Shown here one piece after another: positions 14,487 through 23,332 of a stretch of 45,723 nucleotides of DNA. Each line of letters starts with the position of its first letter. Within the stretch, counting starts at the first letter, position 1. The notes below the pieces were generated by a model. The model made no database searches and was not told the origin of the DNA. It was given only the letters and a program-made list of their open reading frames with translations. This DNA comes from Bacteroidia bacterium (GTDB lineage: Bacteria > Bacteroidota > Bacteroidia > Bacteroidales > Azobacteroidaceae). A program made the translations under genes and the position numbers. The stretch is from the NCBI GenBank assembly GCA_025996815.1, contig BNTT01000010.1, positions 1 to 45,723 on the forward strand, written 5' to 3'.

Positions 14487-16346
14487 CTACTTTTTTATGA
14501 CTTTCAAAGTCTTATTCCCTACGCGCAGCAAATAAACGCCGCTCGGATAGGCTGACAAGTCTATTCGGCTTTCGCCGGTCGTTTGCAGCAATTCGCCGTT
14601 CAGGTTGTGCACTTTGATTCCTGCGCCATTGGCGTTGTTCACATACACTATGCCGGTGGTGGGGTTGGGATACACCAACAATTCTGCATCAATGCTTCCG
14701 ATTTTAGTGCCTGAAAGCGCAGATATTGTGCCAAAGGCATTATTCCAACTACTATTTGTTTTGTAAGTATTCAAGGAACCGGCAGGTACATACAACACAT
14801 CGGCACTCACAGAAGTAAAATTACTACTGCCTAACGTTGGCGGTGTAGTAGCATGACAAATTACAGAGGTAAGACCGCTGCAATTGTAAAAAGCAGACGC
14901 GCCCATAGTGGTAACGCTGTTGGGTATGGTTACATTGGTAATACCGCTGCAACCACGAAACGCATAGTCCGGAATCCTTGTAACAGAACTTCCAATATTC
15001 AGCGTTGTAATGGACGAAAGGTTTTCAAACGCTGCGTAGGAACGAATACTACTTCCACCAACTGAAGTACAATTTGTGGCATTGTAGTTCACCGTAGCAA
15101 GGGAATTGCAACCTTGGAAGGCATAGTCTCCTATACTCGTTATACCCTCCGGAATGGTTACCGAAGGAAGATTACTGCAATTCTGAAAAGCAGCACCGGG
15201 AATGATTTTAAGTCCACTACCTATGCTTAGTGAAGTCGCTCCGCTACAATCATAGAAAGCATAATTGCCCACACTTGTTACATTATCGGGAATAGTAATG
15301 GAGGCAATACGACTACAACCGCTGAAAGCAGAAGCAGAAATGCTTGTAAGTCCACTACCTATGCTTAATGATGTTGCTCCGCTACATCCATCAAAGGCAT
15401 TATCGCCAATGCTTGTTACACTGTTGGGAATAGTAATGGAGGTAATGCTGCTGCAACCACGAAACGCCAAGGCAACAATAGTTCTTACGCTCGCTCCTAT
15501 ATTCAGTGTCATCAGTGATGTACGGTTGAAAAATGCATTATTCATTGAAGTACAATTTTCCGCATTAAAGTTCACCGTAGCAAGAGAGGTACAACCATAA
15601 AAGGCATCACTGCCAATGCTGGTGATACCGGTGCCAATGGTTACTGAAGTAAGATTACTGCAATTGTAAAAAGCAGAAGAAGGAATGCTTATAAGTCCAT
15701 TACCTATGCTTAATGAAGCTGCTCCGCTGCAACCGGAAAAGGCTTGAGTGCCAAGACTTGTTACACTGTTGGGAATAGTAATAGAGGTAATACTGCTGCA
15801 ACCACGAAACGCATAGTCCGGAATCCTTGTAACAGAACTTCCAATATTCAGCGTTGTAATGGACGAAAGGTTTTCAAACGCTGCGTAGGAACGAATAGAA
15901 CTGCTACTTCCACCAACTGAAGTACAATTTGTGGCATTGTAGTTCACCGTAGCAAGGGAGTTGCAACCTTTGAAGGCATAGTCTCCTATGCTCGTTATCC
16001 CCTGCGGAATGGTTACCGAAGAAAGATTACTGCATTCATAGAAAGCAGAACTGCCAATACTTGTTACACTACCGGGAATAGTAATGGAGGTGATACCGCT
16101 ACAATCATAGAAAGCATAATTACCAATACTTGTAACCCCGTTGTCTATCACAAGCGTGGTGATAGAAGTGCGGTCAGAATACCACGGCGCATTGCCGGAC
16201 CAGTAATTGTCCATTGCCCCCGTGCCGGTAATGGTGAGGGTGCTACCACTTAGAGTGTACGAGGTTGCTGCAACCGCGCTACTTGCGCTCAAGCAGCACA
16301 CCGCCGCGAGCGTCATCATTGTTTTTTTGAACATTTTCTTTTTCAT
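14487..16346 (-). CDS. BspA-like leucine-rich repeat surface protein with T9SS sorting domain
   Basis: The 619-residue protein has a signal peptide (about 1-26, ending SSAVAAT), then roughly 20 BspA/TpLRR repeats of about 23 residues (ITSITIPNSVTSIGDNAFDGCSG pattern, LRR_5 type), and a type A T9SS C-terminal domain (about 550-619: LLVYPNPTTGIVYV ... YPSGVYLLRVGNKTLKVIKK). Such proteins often bind host matrix or other bacteria; adhesion is inferred. Two repeat blocks are nearly identical at DNA level (14946-15134 and 15795-15989), differing mainly by a six-base insertion. The gene has a leader of about 470 nt on the minus strand with the third rod element (16560-16767) and promoter (16821-16828). 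It starts at ATG 16346 (MKKKMFKK). Confidence 0.93.
   Translation of the reverse strand: MKKKMFKKTMMTLAAVCCLSASSAVAATSYTLSGSTLTITGTGAMDNYWSGNAPWYSDRTSITTLVIDNGVTSIGNYAFYDCSGITSITIPGSVTSIGSSAFYECSNLSSVTIPQGITSIGDYAFKGCNSLATVNYNATNCTSVGGSSSSIRSYAAFENLSSITTLNIGSSVTRIPDYAFRGCSSITSITIPNSVTSLGTQAFSGCSGAASLSIGNGLISIPSSAFYNCSNLTSVTIGTGITSIGSDAFYGCTSLATVNFNAENCTSMNNAFFNRTSLMTLNIGASVRTIVALAFRGCSSITSITIPNSVTSIGDNAFDGCSGATSLSIGSGLTSISASAFSGCSRIASITIPDNVTSVGNYAFYDCSGATSLSIGSGLKIIPGAAFQNCSNLPSVTIPEGITSIGDYAFQGCNSLATVNYNATNCTSVGGSSIRSYAAFENLSSITTLNIGSSVTRIPDYAFRGCSGITNVTIPNSVTTMGASAFYNCSGLTSVICHATTPPTLGSSNFTSVSADVLYVPAGSLNTYKTNSSWNNAFGTISALSGTKIGSIDAELLVYPNPTTGIVYVNNANGAGIKVHNLNGELLQTTGESRIDLSAYPSGVYLLRVGNKTLKVIKK
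14946..15134. repeat. Near-identical internal duplication, partner at 15795-15989
   Basis: About 190 bp of the BspA-like gene recur at 15795-15989, differing by one six-base indel and a few substitutions, far closer than neighbouring repeats. This indicates recent duplication or gene conversion within the LRR array. Confidence 0.85.
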
Positions 16347-16527
16347 AAAGAGTCATTTTTTTTAACTAAATTGAATAAATTTTTTAATTGTATATATTTT
16401 TACTAATTGATTTTGCAGGTCAAGCCCGCAATGACGAGACACACGAGAAGCCACACCAAGGAAATAACCCTGATGTGGCTAACTATATGTTCTTCGTATG
16501 AACTTTTAAAATCTTATTTCTCATCTT

Positions 16528-16558
16528 GTTTAAGAGTTTATGCCCTAAACTCTTAAAC
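16528..16558 (-). other. Perfect 13-bp hairpin in the BspA leader
   Basis: GTTTAAGAGTTTA (16528-16540) and TAAACTCTTAAAC (16546-16558) form a perfect stem with a five-base loop. It lies directly downstream of rod element copy 3 in the transcript. Between it and the start codon at 16346 there is only a smaller stem (AGCCACA 16449-16455 with TGTGGCT 16474-16480) and AT-rich DNA. Confidence 0.6.
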
Positions 16559-16559
16559 T

Positions 16560-16767
16560 CATTTGGCAAACAAAAAGCGCGAAACTGTTCGATTTTTATT
16601 GCCTATTTACCTAATCTGGGCACGTAGTAAAAGCCGTATGTCTTAAATAAGCACGAACAGCCCGCACCGTCAGGCGCGTACTTTCGCAACTTACTCTCAG
16701 ACGTCTCTTGAAATTTACTACGTTTCAGATTAGAGAGAATAAGAGCGTAAAAGCCCTGTTGTCAATG
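16560..16767 (-). ncRNA. Rod-shaped structured leader element, copy 3 (divergent)
   Basis: In transcript sense, CATTG (16767-16763) pairs with CAAATG (16565-16560), and ACAAcAGGGC (16762-16753) with GCTTTTTGT (16578-16570), the C being a bulge. Further in, CTAATCTG/CAGATTAG (16726-16733 with 16611-16618), ACGTAGTAAA/TTTACTACGT (16714-16723 with 16622-16631), an imperfect stem (16690-16702 with 16640-16652) and an apical six-base stem with a four-base loop (16663-16678). The length is 208 nt. The sequence is mostly unlike copies 1 and 2, but it shares CGCGCTTTTT on the 3' strand, a TTATTC on the 5' strand, overall length and rod layout. Assignment to the same family is tentative. Confidence 0.5.
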
Positions 16768-16777
16768 TTTTATAATT

Positions 16778-16789
16778 CTAATTTTTCAT
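16778..16789 (-). other. Micro-ORF in the BspA leader
   Basis: ATGAAAAATTAG (MKN-stop) lies between the predicted transcription start (about 16814) and the rod element, as in the other two rod leaders. Confidence 0.25.
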
Positions 16790-16820
16790 TTTATTGTTGC
16801 TTTTTTTTGTTCAACGGGTG

Positions 16821-16828
16821 CAAAGGTA
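16821..16828 (-). promoter_or_regulatory. -7 box of the BspA-like gene
   Basis: CAAAGGTA on the plus strand reads TACCTTTG on the minus strand, followed by GCACCC; transcription would start near 16814. A well-spaced TTTG is not evident. It lies just downstream of the HigA-like stop codon. Confidence 0.7.
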
Positions 16829-16859
16829 AGCATTTTTTTTGAATTGCCGCACTATGCTT

Positions 16860-17201
16860 TCAAGCAAAGACAGCCGCCACTTTCCGAAGGGAGGCAAATG
16901 TCGTTTTTGCCGCTTTCTTGCGGAATTTTTCTGTTGCCTTCATACGGTCGTAATCTGCTTGCAGATGCAGCAATTCTTTGGCTTTCCAACCCAACTCTAA
17001 TGTTTCAAATAGAGCAGCAAGCTCAGGCGTTACCGGATGTTTGCCTTTCAGTATGGAATGAAACACCTTATAGGGCACGCCAATTTGTTGCGCAAGCTCT
17101 CGTTGCGATAAATTCAAATAGACAACTTCATCCAAAAGGAACTCCCCCGGATGTGTTGGTTCGTAAGGGTCGCCACACGTTAATTTTGTTTCCATTAGCA
17201 T
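16860..17201 (-). CDS. HigA-like XRE-family antitoxin
   Basis: The 113-residue protein matches the HigA/VapI-type antidote family: PTHPGEFLLDEVVYLNLSQRELAQQIGVP is the start of the helix-turn-helix (about residues 16-45), followed by HSILKGKHPVTPELA. It would bind operator DNA and neutralise a HigB-type toxin. No HigB gene is present; the gene ten bases upstream is hicB. It is therefore either a third regulator of the hicAB operon or an orphan. GTG/ATG context allows a start at 17201 or 17195. Confidence 0.8.
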   Translation of the reverse strand: MLMETKLTCGDPYEPTHPGEFLLDEVVYLNLSQRELAQQIGVPYKVFHSILKGKHPVTPELAALFETLELGWKAKELLHLQADYDRMKATEKFRKKAAKTTFASLRKVAAVFA

Positions 17202-17211
17202 AATTCATAAA

Positions 17212-17619
17212 TTAGAATTGCACTGTACTTAGTTTTTGAGCCAACGAATGGATGCCTGTCTCTATTTTTTTCCTCTGACGTGGCGATGCAAACGCCAACC
17301 TTTTTTTGTATTTTCGCAACAAAGAGGAATTGACCCCAACCGTAATTGCTAACTCTGAAACATTAAAAATAGGGTAAGCCTGAAAAAATCCTGAAAAATC
17401 ATATTTGTATTCAAATACGATTTTTCCATTTAATACTTCCGGAAGCGGCAGATTTTCTTCTTCATAATGCTCTAAAATGCCTTCGAGATTAAATAGCAAA
17501 TCTTCTTTAGCTTCCTGTTCCGTCAACCCATAGCCATACAATGCTACACCTTTCAAATCAGGACAACAAATGCCATATCCGCCATCCGATGCCCTTTCAA
17601 TCACTGCAAATACTTTCAT
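17212..17619 (-). CDS. hicB: HicB-family antitoxin
   Basis: The N-terminal half (MKVFAVIERASDGGYGICCPDLKGVALYGYGLTEQEAKEDL, residues 1-40) is the partially degraded RNase H-like HicB fold that masks the HicA toxin. The C-terminal part (about 85-120: FNVSELAITVGVNSSLLRKYK) looks like a DNA-binding helix-turn-helix for autoregulation. At 135 residues the length is normal. The toxin gene lies 32 nt upstream and a HigA-like gene 10 nt downstream. Confidence 0.88.
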   Translation of the reverse strand: MKVFAVIERASDGGYGICCPDLKGVALYGYGLTEQEAKEDLLFNLEGILEHYEEENLPLPEVLNGKIVFEYKYDFSGFFQAYPIFNVSELAITVGVNSSLLRKYKKRLAFASPRQRKKIETGIHSLAQKLSTVQF

Positions 17620-17651
17620 AAATCACAATTTAAATTATACTTTATACAGGT

Positions 17652-17834
17652 CTATTTAAGCCCCGCCTCCTTTTTAATCGCTTCTAATGTGCCTGTCGGA
17701 ACTTCTTTACTCGGATGCCTGCCAACCGGAACCGGTATAGAAAAATCAGGATGAACATACTTTGTATGTTTTTTCCCTTTCTTAATCGTCCATCCATTAG
17801 CCTCGAGTAAGCGATATAGCTCCGAAAATTTCAT
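17652..17834 (-). CDS. hicA: HicA-family mRNA interferase toxin
   Basis: The 60-residue protein has the double-stranded-RNA-binding-like HicA fold. The family motif GKKHTKYVHPDFSIPVPVGR carries the catalytic-type His, and SKEVPTGTL..I.KEAGL is the usual C-terminus. HicA cleaves mRNA or tmRNA when HicB is lost. It is the first gene of the operon, behind a full promoter (17887-17918). Confidence 0.88.
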   Translation of the reverse strand: MKFSELYRLLEANGWTIKKGKKHTKYVHPDFSIPVPVGRHPSKEVPTGTLEAIKKEAGLK

Positions 17835-17886
17835 TTTTTAACCAATTAAATTAAGAATAAACTAAACAACTCTCTCTTTAACGCCG

Positions 17887-17918
17887 CAAAGGTAACATAT
17901 TTGTTCTAAATTACCAAA
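17887..17918 (-). promoter_or_regulatory. Promoter of hicA-hicB-higA-like
   Basis: On the minus strand TTTG (17915-17918) and TACCTTTG (17887-17894) are 20 nt apart. It is divergent from the promoter at 17960-17991. Confidence 0.85.
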
Positions 17919-17959
17919 TAAGAAAACACTTATTTTTATGACCCCCGGTGTTTTCAAAG

Positions 17960-17991
17960 TTTGGCATTTGCAAAAATAATGCTTACCTTTG
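17960..17991 (+). promoter_or_regulatory. Promoter of the propeptide-C10 protease pair
   Basis: TTTG (17960-17963) and TACCTTTG (17984-17991), spacer 20 nt. About 50 bp around it resemble the rpoD promoter region near 22236-22280. Confidence 0.85.
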
Positions 17992-18023
17992 CGGCGCAGT
18001 TTTATACAAACAATTAAAAATTT

Positions 18024-18530
18024 ATGAAAAGAATAGTTCTTTTTTTAGCTGCGGCAATCTTTGCATCGCCGCTTTGGGGTGAGCCGATAGGTGAAAATGT
18101 GGCTCACAGGGTGGCATATCAGGTTTTATTGCCGGCTTCGGCTTCGCTCCGCAGTGCCGGTGATTCGCAAAAGACATTGCAACTGCTGTACACAAGTAGC
18201 AACCGTAACATTGACGACGGAAATGGCAACGCCACTTTGCGCTCTGCGAGTGCCGACGAAACCGTCTATTTCTATGTGTTTGGCGGAGAGGATAACAAGG
18301 GTTTTGTTATCGTGGCGGGCGACGACCGCGTTACTCCGGTGATAGGCTATTCCGACACGAACGGGTTTTCTGCCGACGATATGCCCGCCAATTTGAAATG
18401 GTGGCTTGGCGAGTATGCGCGGCAAATTCAGTTTGCCATTGATAACGATATTACGCCTACACAGGAAACGAAACAGCAATGGCAGCAATATCTTGGTACT
18501 AACTCTAACGGAAAGGAGGAACAGAAATGA
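18024..18530 (+). CDS. Stand-alone streptopain-propeptide-like (Spi/I69) protein
   Basis: The 168-residue product has a signal peptide (about 1-19) and then a sequence like the N-terminal propeptide of C10 cysteine proteases (AHRVAYQVL; ETVYFYVFGGEDNKGFVIVAGDDRVTPVIGYSDTNGF; ANLKWWLGEYARQI), a region known to inhibit the mature protease. It contains no catalytic Cys/His. Its stop overlaps the start of the C10 protease gene (ATGA, 18527-18530), so the two are translationally coupled. The likely job is to act in trans as chaperone or inhibitor of the downstream protease in the periplasm. Confidence 0.85.
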   Translation: MKRIVLFLAAAIFASPLWGEPIGENVAHRVAYQVLLPASASLRSAGDSQKTLQLLYTSSNRNIDDGNGNATLRSASADETVYFYVFGGEDNKGFVIVAGDDRVTPVIGYSDTNGFSADDMPANLKWWLGEYARQIQFAIDNDITPTQETKQQWQQYLGTNSNGKEEQK

Positions 18531-21500
18531 AAAAGATTTTAATTTTCGCAACGGTTTTTTGCCTCTCTGCATTTGGAAGCAAAGCATTGGCTATCAATGC
18601 CTCATTTTCTGTTGGCAACAGTTCTGCCGACCACCAATGTTGGAGCAATATCACTTCACAAGTTGTTAAAACCGGCTATATAGAATTAAAGCCGTCTGTT
18701 TATAATGGCACTTTTAGCCATTATCGTGTATATTTAAGGAATGTCAATGATTTGACCACTTATCTTGTAAGTTGGACAGATATAACTTCGACAAATCAAA
18801 ATTCTAAAAAATGCGGTGTTACTCTCACTGTTGCAGGCACTTACAGAGTTTGTATCGTTGTATATAACTCATCGGGAGCAGAAATGATAAATACCACAAA
18901 CGATAGCAGTTATAATTTTACTGTTGTACCGAGTTCATCTACTTTTGTTTCTACCGGTTCTTCAAGTGGTGTTACTTGTGGCTCGGTACAGTTAAGCGGT
19001 GTCTGCAATGTCAGTGGCTATGGCTGTCGAGGGGTTAGATACAGAGTTTATGGTAGCAGCAGTGCCTGGACTTATGTATCAGGCGACAGTGATATTATAA
19101 ATCTTACCGGATTATCCCAAAATACTACTTATGAGTGGGCTTATTGGGGGGATTATAGTGCCGGAATAGAAACCGGTGAAATGAAGCTGTTTAGCACCCC
19201 GTCTTCTACGCCGCCTTCAACACCGGGTTCAATTTCAGGGGCAACAACGGTGTGTGCAGGAGATGGAAGAAAAAACTACTTTGTAGTGCCGGTGTCAGGT
19301 GCCACAAGTTATGATTGGACTTATCCGGAAGGCTGGTCCTTTGACGGATTTTACCATATTGATAGCCAACAATATGATGTGTTTCTTATTCCGGGTTCAA
19401 GCGCACAAAGTGGTTATGTTACAGTGAAAGCAAATGATAATTGCGGCAGCAGTTCGGAGCAGCGAGTGTGGGTAACCGTCAATTCTACGCCTTCAATGCC
19501 GGGAGAAATTTCCGGAGCAACATCCATATCCGCAGGCGGCGGCGCACGAACTTACAGCATAGAGCCTGTATCGGGTGCCACAAGTTATACTTGGACTTAT
19601 CCGGATGGCTGGTGGGGTAGTTCCACAACTACAAGTATTTCTGCAACTCCGGGTGCAAACGCACAAAGCGGCGATATATCTGTAACAGCGAATAACAGCT
19701 GTGGCAGCAGTGCGCAACAGAAGGTGTATGTAACGGTTAATACTTCGGTCGCTCCAACAAGCATTTCCGGAAACTCTGCCATCGTTAGTGGTGAATCCAC
19801 TACTTTATCGGTTGTGGGCGGCTCGCTCGGAACAAATGCAAATTGGGTATGGTATAGCGGCTCTTGCGGCGATACATGGGTTGGCTACGGTGAAAGCATT
19901 ACCGTTAGCCCAACTTCAGAAACAACTTATTATGTCCGCGCCGAAGGAACTTACAACATAACAAGTTGCGCTTCTCAAACGGTTACTGTTGAGGAAACTC
20001 TTGATGTTTCGCCGACTTCATATATTTTCGCATCAAGTGGCGAAACTTCGACCGACATAACGATTACTTCCACCCAAAGTTGGACAATTGAATCCAGTGT
20101 TTCGTGGCTTGAACTGTCTAAAACGAGTGGAAGCGGTAACGGCACTTTCACGATGACGGCTTCGGCAAATACTTCTCTTTCTCAGCTCTCTGCGACTGTT
20201 ACGATTACCGGTGTCACAAGTGGTACTACAGCAACGGTATCGGTAACGCAAGACCCGGCTTCGACATACGCCATTGACGCTTCGGCAGGTGCAGGTGGCA
20301 GCATTTCGCCAAACGGTCGGGAATCGGTTACAAGCGGTAACAGCCCAACATTTACTTTTACACCGAGCAGCGATTGTTACGAAATCAATGAGGTTTGGGT
20401 CGACGGAGAGGATGTTGGCAAGCGTAATAGTTATACATTCCCGAATGTAACTGCTAATCACACGATTTCCGTATCATTTAAACAGAAATCGTATTCCATC
20501 ACTGCTACGGCAGGAGCGGGCGGCAGCATTTCGCCAAGCGGAACAGCAAGCGTACTTTGCGGAGACGACAAATCCTACACAATTACGCCCAATTCAGGGT
20601 ATTATATCAGTCAGGTTGTAATCGACGGTGTAGATGTTGGTGCGATAAATAGTCATCCATTTACTAATGTAAAAGAGGGACATACCATTTCGGCAAGTTT
20701 TGCGGCGACTTCTACTGCCGTTCAAAGCGTAAGTATTAATAACGCTTCTGTTGCTGTAAATGAACGTATTACTGTTCCATTTACGATTACTCCAACTAAT
20801 GCTACAAATAGAGATGTTACATTCAGAATCATTTCGGGTGGCGACAAACTGCAACTTGTAAATTCTTCAACAGGCGAGTTTAAAGGACTTGCAGAGGGTA
20901 CGGCATTTATCAGCGTTACAACGGCAGACGGCGGCAAAAATGCTGATGCCACAATAACGGTTACTCCCGCTTGCAACGATGTGTCGCCGCTTTTGACAAC
21001 AGAATGGAATCAAAATTATCCGTATTGGAATGCTTGTCCGATAGTTGGGGGGAGCGAGACTTTGACCGGTTGCGTGGCTACAGCAATGGCGCAAATTATG
21101 TACTATTGGGCGCAAAAAGGATACATAAATCAACTAACTCCAGAAAACCTAACAATTCCTTCATATACAACTACAACAGGGACATTAGAAATTACCATAC
21201 CAGCCATTACAAGAACTGACACTTATGATTGGGCAAATATGAAAAAAACTACTGCCGAATATAACGGTAATATAATCTATCAAAACGCCGTAGCAAGATT
21301 GATGTACGAATGTGGAGTGTCAGTAAAAATGGATTATTCACCGTCAGTTAGTACTGCTAATGTCGGCTCTACTGTTGGTCCTATGGCTGCATTACCTGCC
21401 TATTTTAACTATGAATCCCAGATTGATATAATAACTCGTGATGATGATAGATGGGATAGTTATAACAGTGGTAATTGGGACAATAAACTTATAGGGGAAT

Positions 21501-22228
21501 TAGAGGCGGGAAGACCTGTATTCTATTCCGGACGAGGAAGTGACGGACACGCATTCGTGGTCGATGGATATAGGTGTAGTGACAAGAAATTTCATTTCAA
21601 TTGGGGCTGGGGTGGAACTGCCGATGGCTATTTTGCAACTTCTCTATTAGACCCCAATAGTCAGAATTTCACTTCTCTGCAAATGGCAATCATTAATATT
21701 CACCCCAATTTACCGGGTTTTTCTTATCCAACAAGTGCAAACGGAACAAGTACATTTGAGGTTACTGCTAATGCTACCACAGGAGGTCATATAATCCCAT
21801 CAGGAGCTACCTATTTGTATTCGGGTGAAAATCAGGCGGTAGCATTTTCCGCCAATTCCGGTTACGAAATCGACCAGGTGTTTGTAGATGGCGCACCTGA
21901 TGCCGCTGCTAAAGCAAACGGCTATCACATTTTCCGGGAAGTGACTAAAAATCACGCGATTGTTGTAACATTCAAAGCAAGCCCCACCGGAGTAGAAGAA
22001 GTGCAAGCACAGGAAAAAATAAGCATTTTCCCCAATCCCGCAAAAGACGAGATTTACATCCAATCGGAACAGCCGATAGAAAAAGTAAAAATCACAGACC
22101 TTGCAGGGCGCACTGTGGCATCGGCAAATTCAAACACCATCAGTGTATCGCATTTGCCAAAAGGAATCTATCTGGTGATAATAACCACTGACAGTCAAAG
22201 CGTTGTGAAGAAGATAATCAAAGAATAA
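18527..22228 (+). CDS. Modular C10 (streptopain-type) cysteine protease with T9SS sorting domain
   Basis: The 1233-residue secreted protein has a signal peptide (about 1-23), a less clear N-terminal Ig-like region, two PKD-like domains (about 230-400: [22 protein letters not shown]), a BACON domain (about 490-580), two InlB-B-like repeats (AGAGGSISP..., about 583-728), a Big_2-like domain (about 730-810), then the C10 catalytic domain (about 813-1065) with Cys849 ([16 protein letters not shown]) and His1008 (GHAFVVDGY) plus FNWGWGG. A third InlB-like repeat and a type A T9SS domain (about 1166-1233) close it. Unusually, the catalytic domain is near the C-terminus and the propeptide is a separate upstream gene. 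The protein probably degrades external or host proteins. Confidence 0.92.
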   Translation: MKKILIFATVFCLSAFGSKALAINASFSVGNSSADHQCWSNITSQVVKTGYIELKPSVYNGTFSHYRVYLRNVNDLTTYLVSWTDITSTNQNSKKCGVTLTVAGTYRVCIVVYNSSGAEMINTTNDSSYNFTVVPSSSTFVSTGSSSGVTCGSVQLSGVCNVSGYGCRGVRYRVYGSSSAWTYVSGDSDIINLTGLSQNTTYEWAYWGDYSAGIETGEMKLFSTPSSTPPSTPGSISGATTVCAGDGRKNYFVVPVSGATSYDWTYPEGWSFDGFYHIDSQQYDVFLIPGSSAQSGYVTVKANDNCGSSSEQRVWVTVNSTPSMPGEISGATSISAGGGARTYSIEPVSGATSYTWTYPDGWWGSSTTTSISATPGANAQSGDISVTANNSCGSSAQQKVYVTVNTSVAPTSISGNSAIVSGESTTLSVVGGSLGTNANWVWYSGSCGDTWVGYGESITVSPTSETTYYVRAEGTYNITSCASQTVTVEETLDVSPTSYIFASSGETSTDITITSTQSWTIESSVSWLELSKTSGSGNGTFTMTASANTSLSQLSATVTITGVTSGTTATVSVTQDPASTYAIDASAGAGGSISPNGRESVTSGNSPTFTFTPSSDCYEINEVWVDGEDVGKRNSYTFPNVTANHTISVSFKQKSYSITATAGAGGSISPSGTASVLCGDDKSYTITPNSGYYISQVVIDGVDVGAINSHPFTNVKEGHTISASFAATSTAVQSVSINNASVAVNERITVPFTITPTNATNRDVTFRIISGGDKLQLVNSSTGEFKGLAEGTAFISVTTADGGKNADATITVTPACNDVSPLLTTEWNQNYPYWNACPIVGGSETLTGCVATAMAQIMYYWAQKGYINQLTPENLTIPSYTTTTGTLEITIPAITRTDTYDWANMKKTTAEYNGNIIYQNAVARLMYECGVSVKMDYSPSVSTANVGSTVGPMAALPAYFNYESQIDIITRDDDRWDSYNSGNWDNKLIGELEAGRPVFYSGRGSDGHAFVVDGYRCSDKKFHFNWGWGGTADGYFATSLLDPNSQNFTSLQMAIINIHPNLPGFSYPTSANGTSTFEVTANATTGGHIIPSGATYLYSGENQAVAFSANSGYEIDQVFVDGAPDAAAKANGYHIFREVTKNHAIVVTFKASPTGVEEVQAQEKISIFPNPAKDEIYIQSEQPIEKVKITDLAGRTVASANSNTISVSHLPKGIYLVIITTDSQSVVKKIIKE

Positions 22229-22247
22229 ACCGGGGTTTTCAAAAAAG

Positions 22248-22279
22248 TTTGGATTTTGCAAAAATAATTCGTACCTTTG
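22248..22279 (+). promoter_or_regulatory. Promoter of rpoD
   Basis: TTTG (22248-22251) and TACCTTTG (22272-22279), spacer 20 nt; the leader to ATG 22302 is about 16 nt. Confidence 0.85.
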
Positions 22280-22301
22280 CACCGCAAAAAACAGCAAGAT
22301 A

Positions 22302-23162
22302 ATGAGGCAGTTAAAAATTACTAAATCAATCACGAATCGCGAAAGTGCTTCGTTGGACAAGTATCTTCAAGAAATCGGGCGTGAAGACCTGATTACGGTG
22401 GAGGATGAGGTGGAATTGGCACAAGCCATTCGACGGGGCGACCGTCAGGCGTTGGACAAATTGACTCGTGCCAATCTGCGTTTTGTTGTTTCCGTGGCTA
22501 AACAGTATCAGAACCAAGGGTTGAGCCTTCCCGACCTCATCAACGAGGGCAATCTGGGCTTAATCAAGGCGGCTGAAAAGTTTGACGAGACGCGCGGTTT
22601 CAAGTTCATTTCGTATGCCGTGTGGTGGATTCGCCAGTCGATTTTGCAGGCTTTGGCGGAGCAGTCGCGGATTGTGCGCCTGCCGCTCAATCAGGTAGGC
22701 TCGCTGAACAAAATCACCAAGGCGTTCTCCAAATTTGAGCAGGAGCACGAGCGCAAGCCGTCGGCAGAGGAATTGGCGCAGGAACTGGATTTGCCGGTAG
22801 AGAAAATCGCCGACACGCTGAAAGTGTCGGGACGCCACATTTCGGTGGATGCCCCCTTCGTGGATGGCGAAGACAACAGCCTGCTCGATGTGCTGGTGAA
22901 CGAAGACGCGCCCGTAGCCGACCGCACGCTGATGAACGAGTCGCTCTCGCGCGAGATAGACCGCGCCCTCTCCATCCTCAGCGAACGCGAACGCGACATC
23001 ATCTATATGTTTTTCGGCATCGGTCATCAGGAAATGACTTTGGAAGAAATCGGCGACGAATTTGGATTGACCCGCGAAAGGGTGCGCCAAATCAAAGAAA
23101 AAGCCATCCGCCGCCTGAAACAAAACAATCAGAACGAGATGCTGAAAAGTTATTTGGGATGA
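22302..23162 (+). CDS. rpoD: Primary RNA polymerase sigma factor (sigma-70 family, Bacteroidota type)
   Basis: This is the housekeeping sigma factor, which in this phylum recognises the TTTG/TAnnTTTG promoters seen across the window. At 286 residues it is short because region 1.1 is absent, as is typical. Region 1.2 ([16 protein letters not shown]), region 2 ([40 protein letters not shown]), region 3, and region 4 with the helix-turn-helix [27 protein letters not shown] are all present. It is transcribed alone; tRNA-Leu follows with its own promoter. Confidence 0.96.
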   Translation: MRQLKITKSITNRESASLDKYLQEIGREDLITVEDEVELAQAIRRGDRQALDKLTRANLRFVVSVAKQYQNQGLSLPDLINEGNLGLIKAAEKFDETRGFKFISYAVWWIRQSILQALAEQSRIVRLPLNQVGSLNKITKAFSKFEQEHERKPSAEELAQELDLPVEKIADTLKVSGRHISVDAPFVDGEDNSLLDVLVNEDAPVADRTLMNESLSREIDRALSILSERERDIIYMFFGIGHQEMTLEEIGDEFGLTRERVRQIKEKAIRRLKQNNQNEMLKSYLG

Positions 23163-23181
23163 AATGCCGCAAAACGGGGGG

Positions 23182-23212
23182 TTGCATATTTCAAAAATAA
23201 AACGTACATTTG
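23182..23212 (+). promoter_or_regulatory. Promoter of tRNA-Leu (and possibly bamD)
   Basis: TTG (23182-23184) and TACATTTG (23205-23212), spacer 20 nt. It could also drive bamD-rpoZ-DUF4293-fecCD, because bamD starts 16 nt after the tRNA and no other promoter fits between them. Confidence 0.75.
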
Positions 23213-23234
23213 CACCCGCAAAAGAAACCGGTTT

Positions 23235-23317
23235 GCTCGGATGGTGGAATGGTAGACACGCAAGACTTAAAATCTTGTGACCATTAGGTTGTGCGGGTTC
23301 AAGTCCCGCTCCGAGTA
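23235..23317 (+). tRNA. tRNA-Leu (anticodon UAA)
   Basis: The acceptor stem GCTCGGA/TCCGAGT, anticodon stem CAAGA/TCTTG with loop CTTAAAA (anticodon TAA), a long class II variable arm and a normal T arm (GCGGGTTCAAGTCCCGC) are all readable. The 3' CCA is not encoded. Length 83 nt. Confidence 0.95.
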
Positions 23318-23332
23318 CGAGAAAATCAGATT

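Noticed and set aside
16844..17203. 119-codon plus-strand ORF opposite the HigA-like gene
   Set aside because: It is the complement of a clear XRE-family gene that has an operon context; no family similarity of its own.
18024..18530. Propeptide gene as a frameshifted 5' end of the C10 protease gene
   Set aside because: The downstream ORF has its own ATG and signal peptide, and the ATGA overlap is a normal coupling arrangement.
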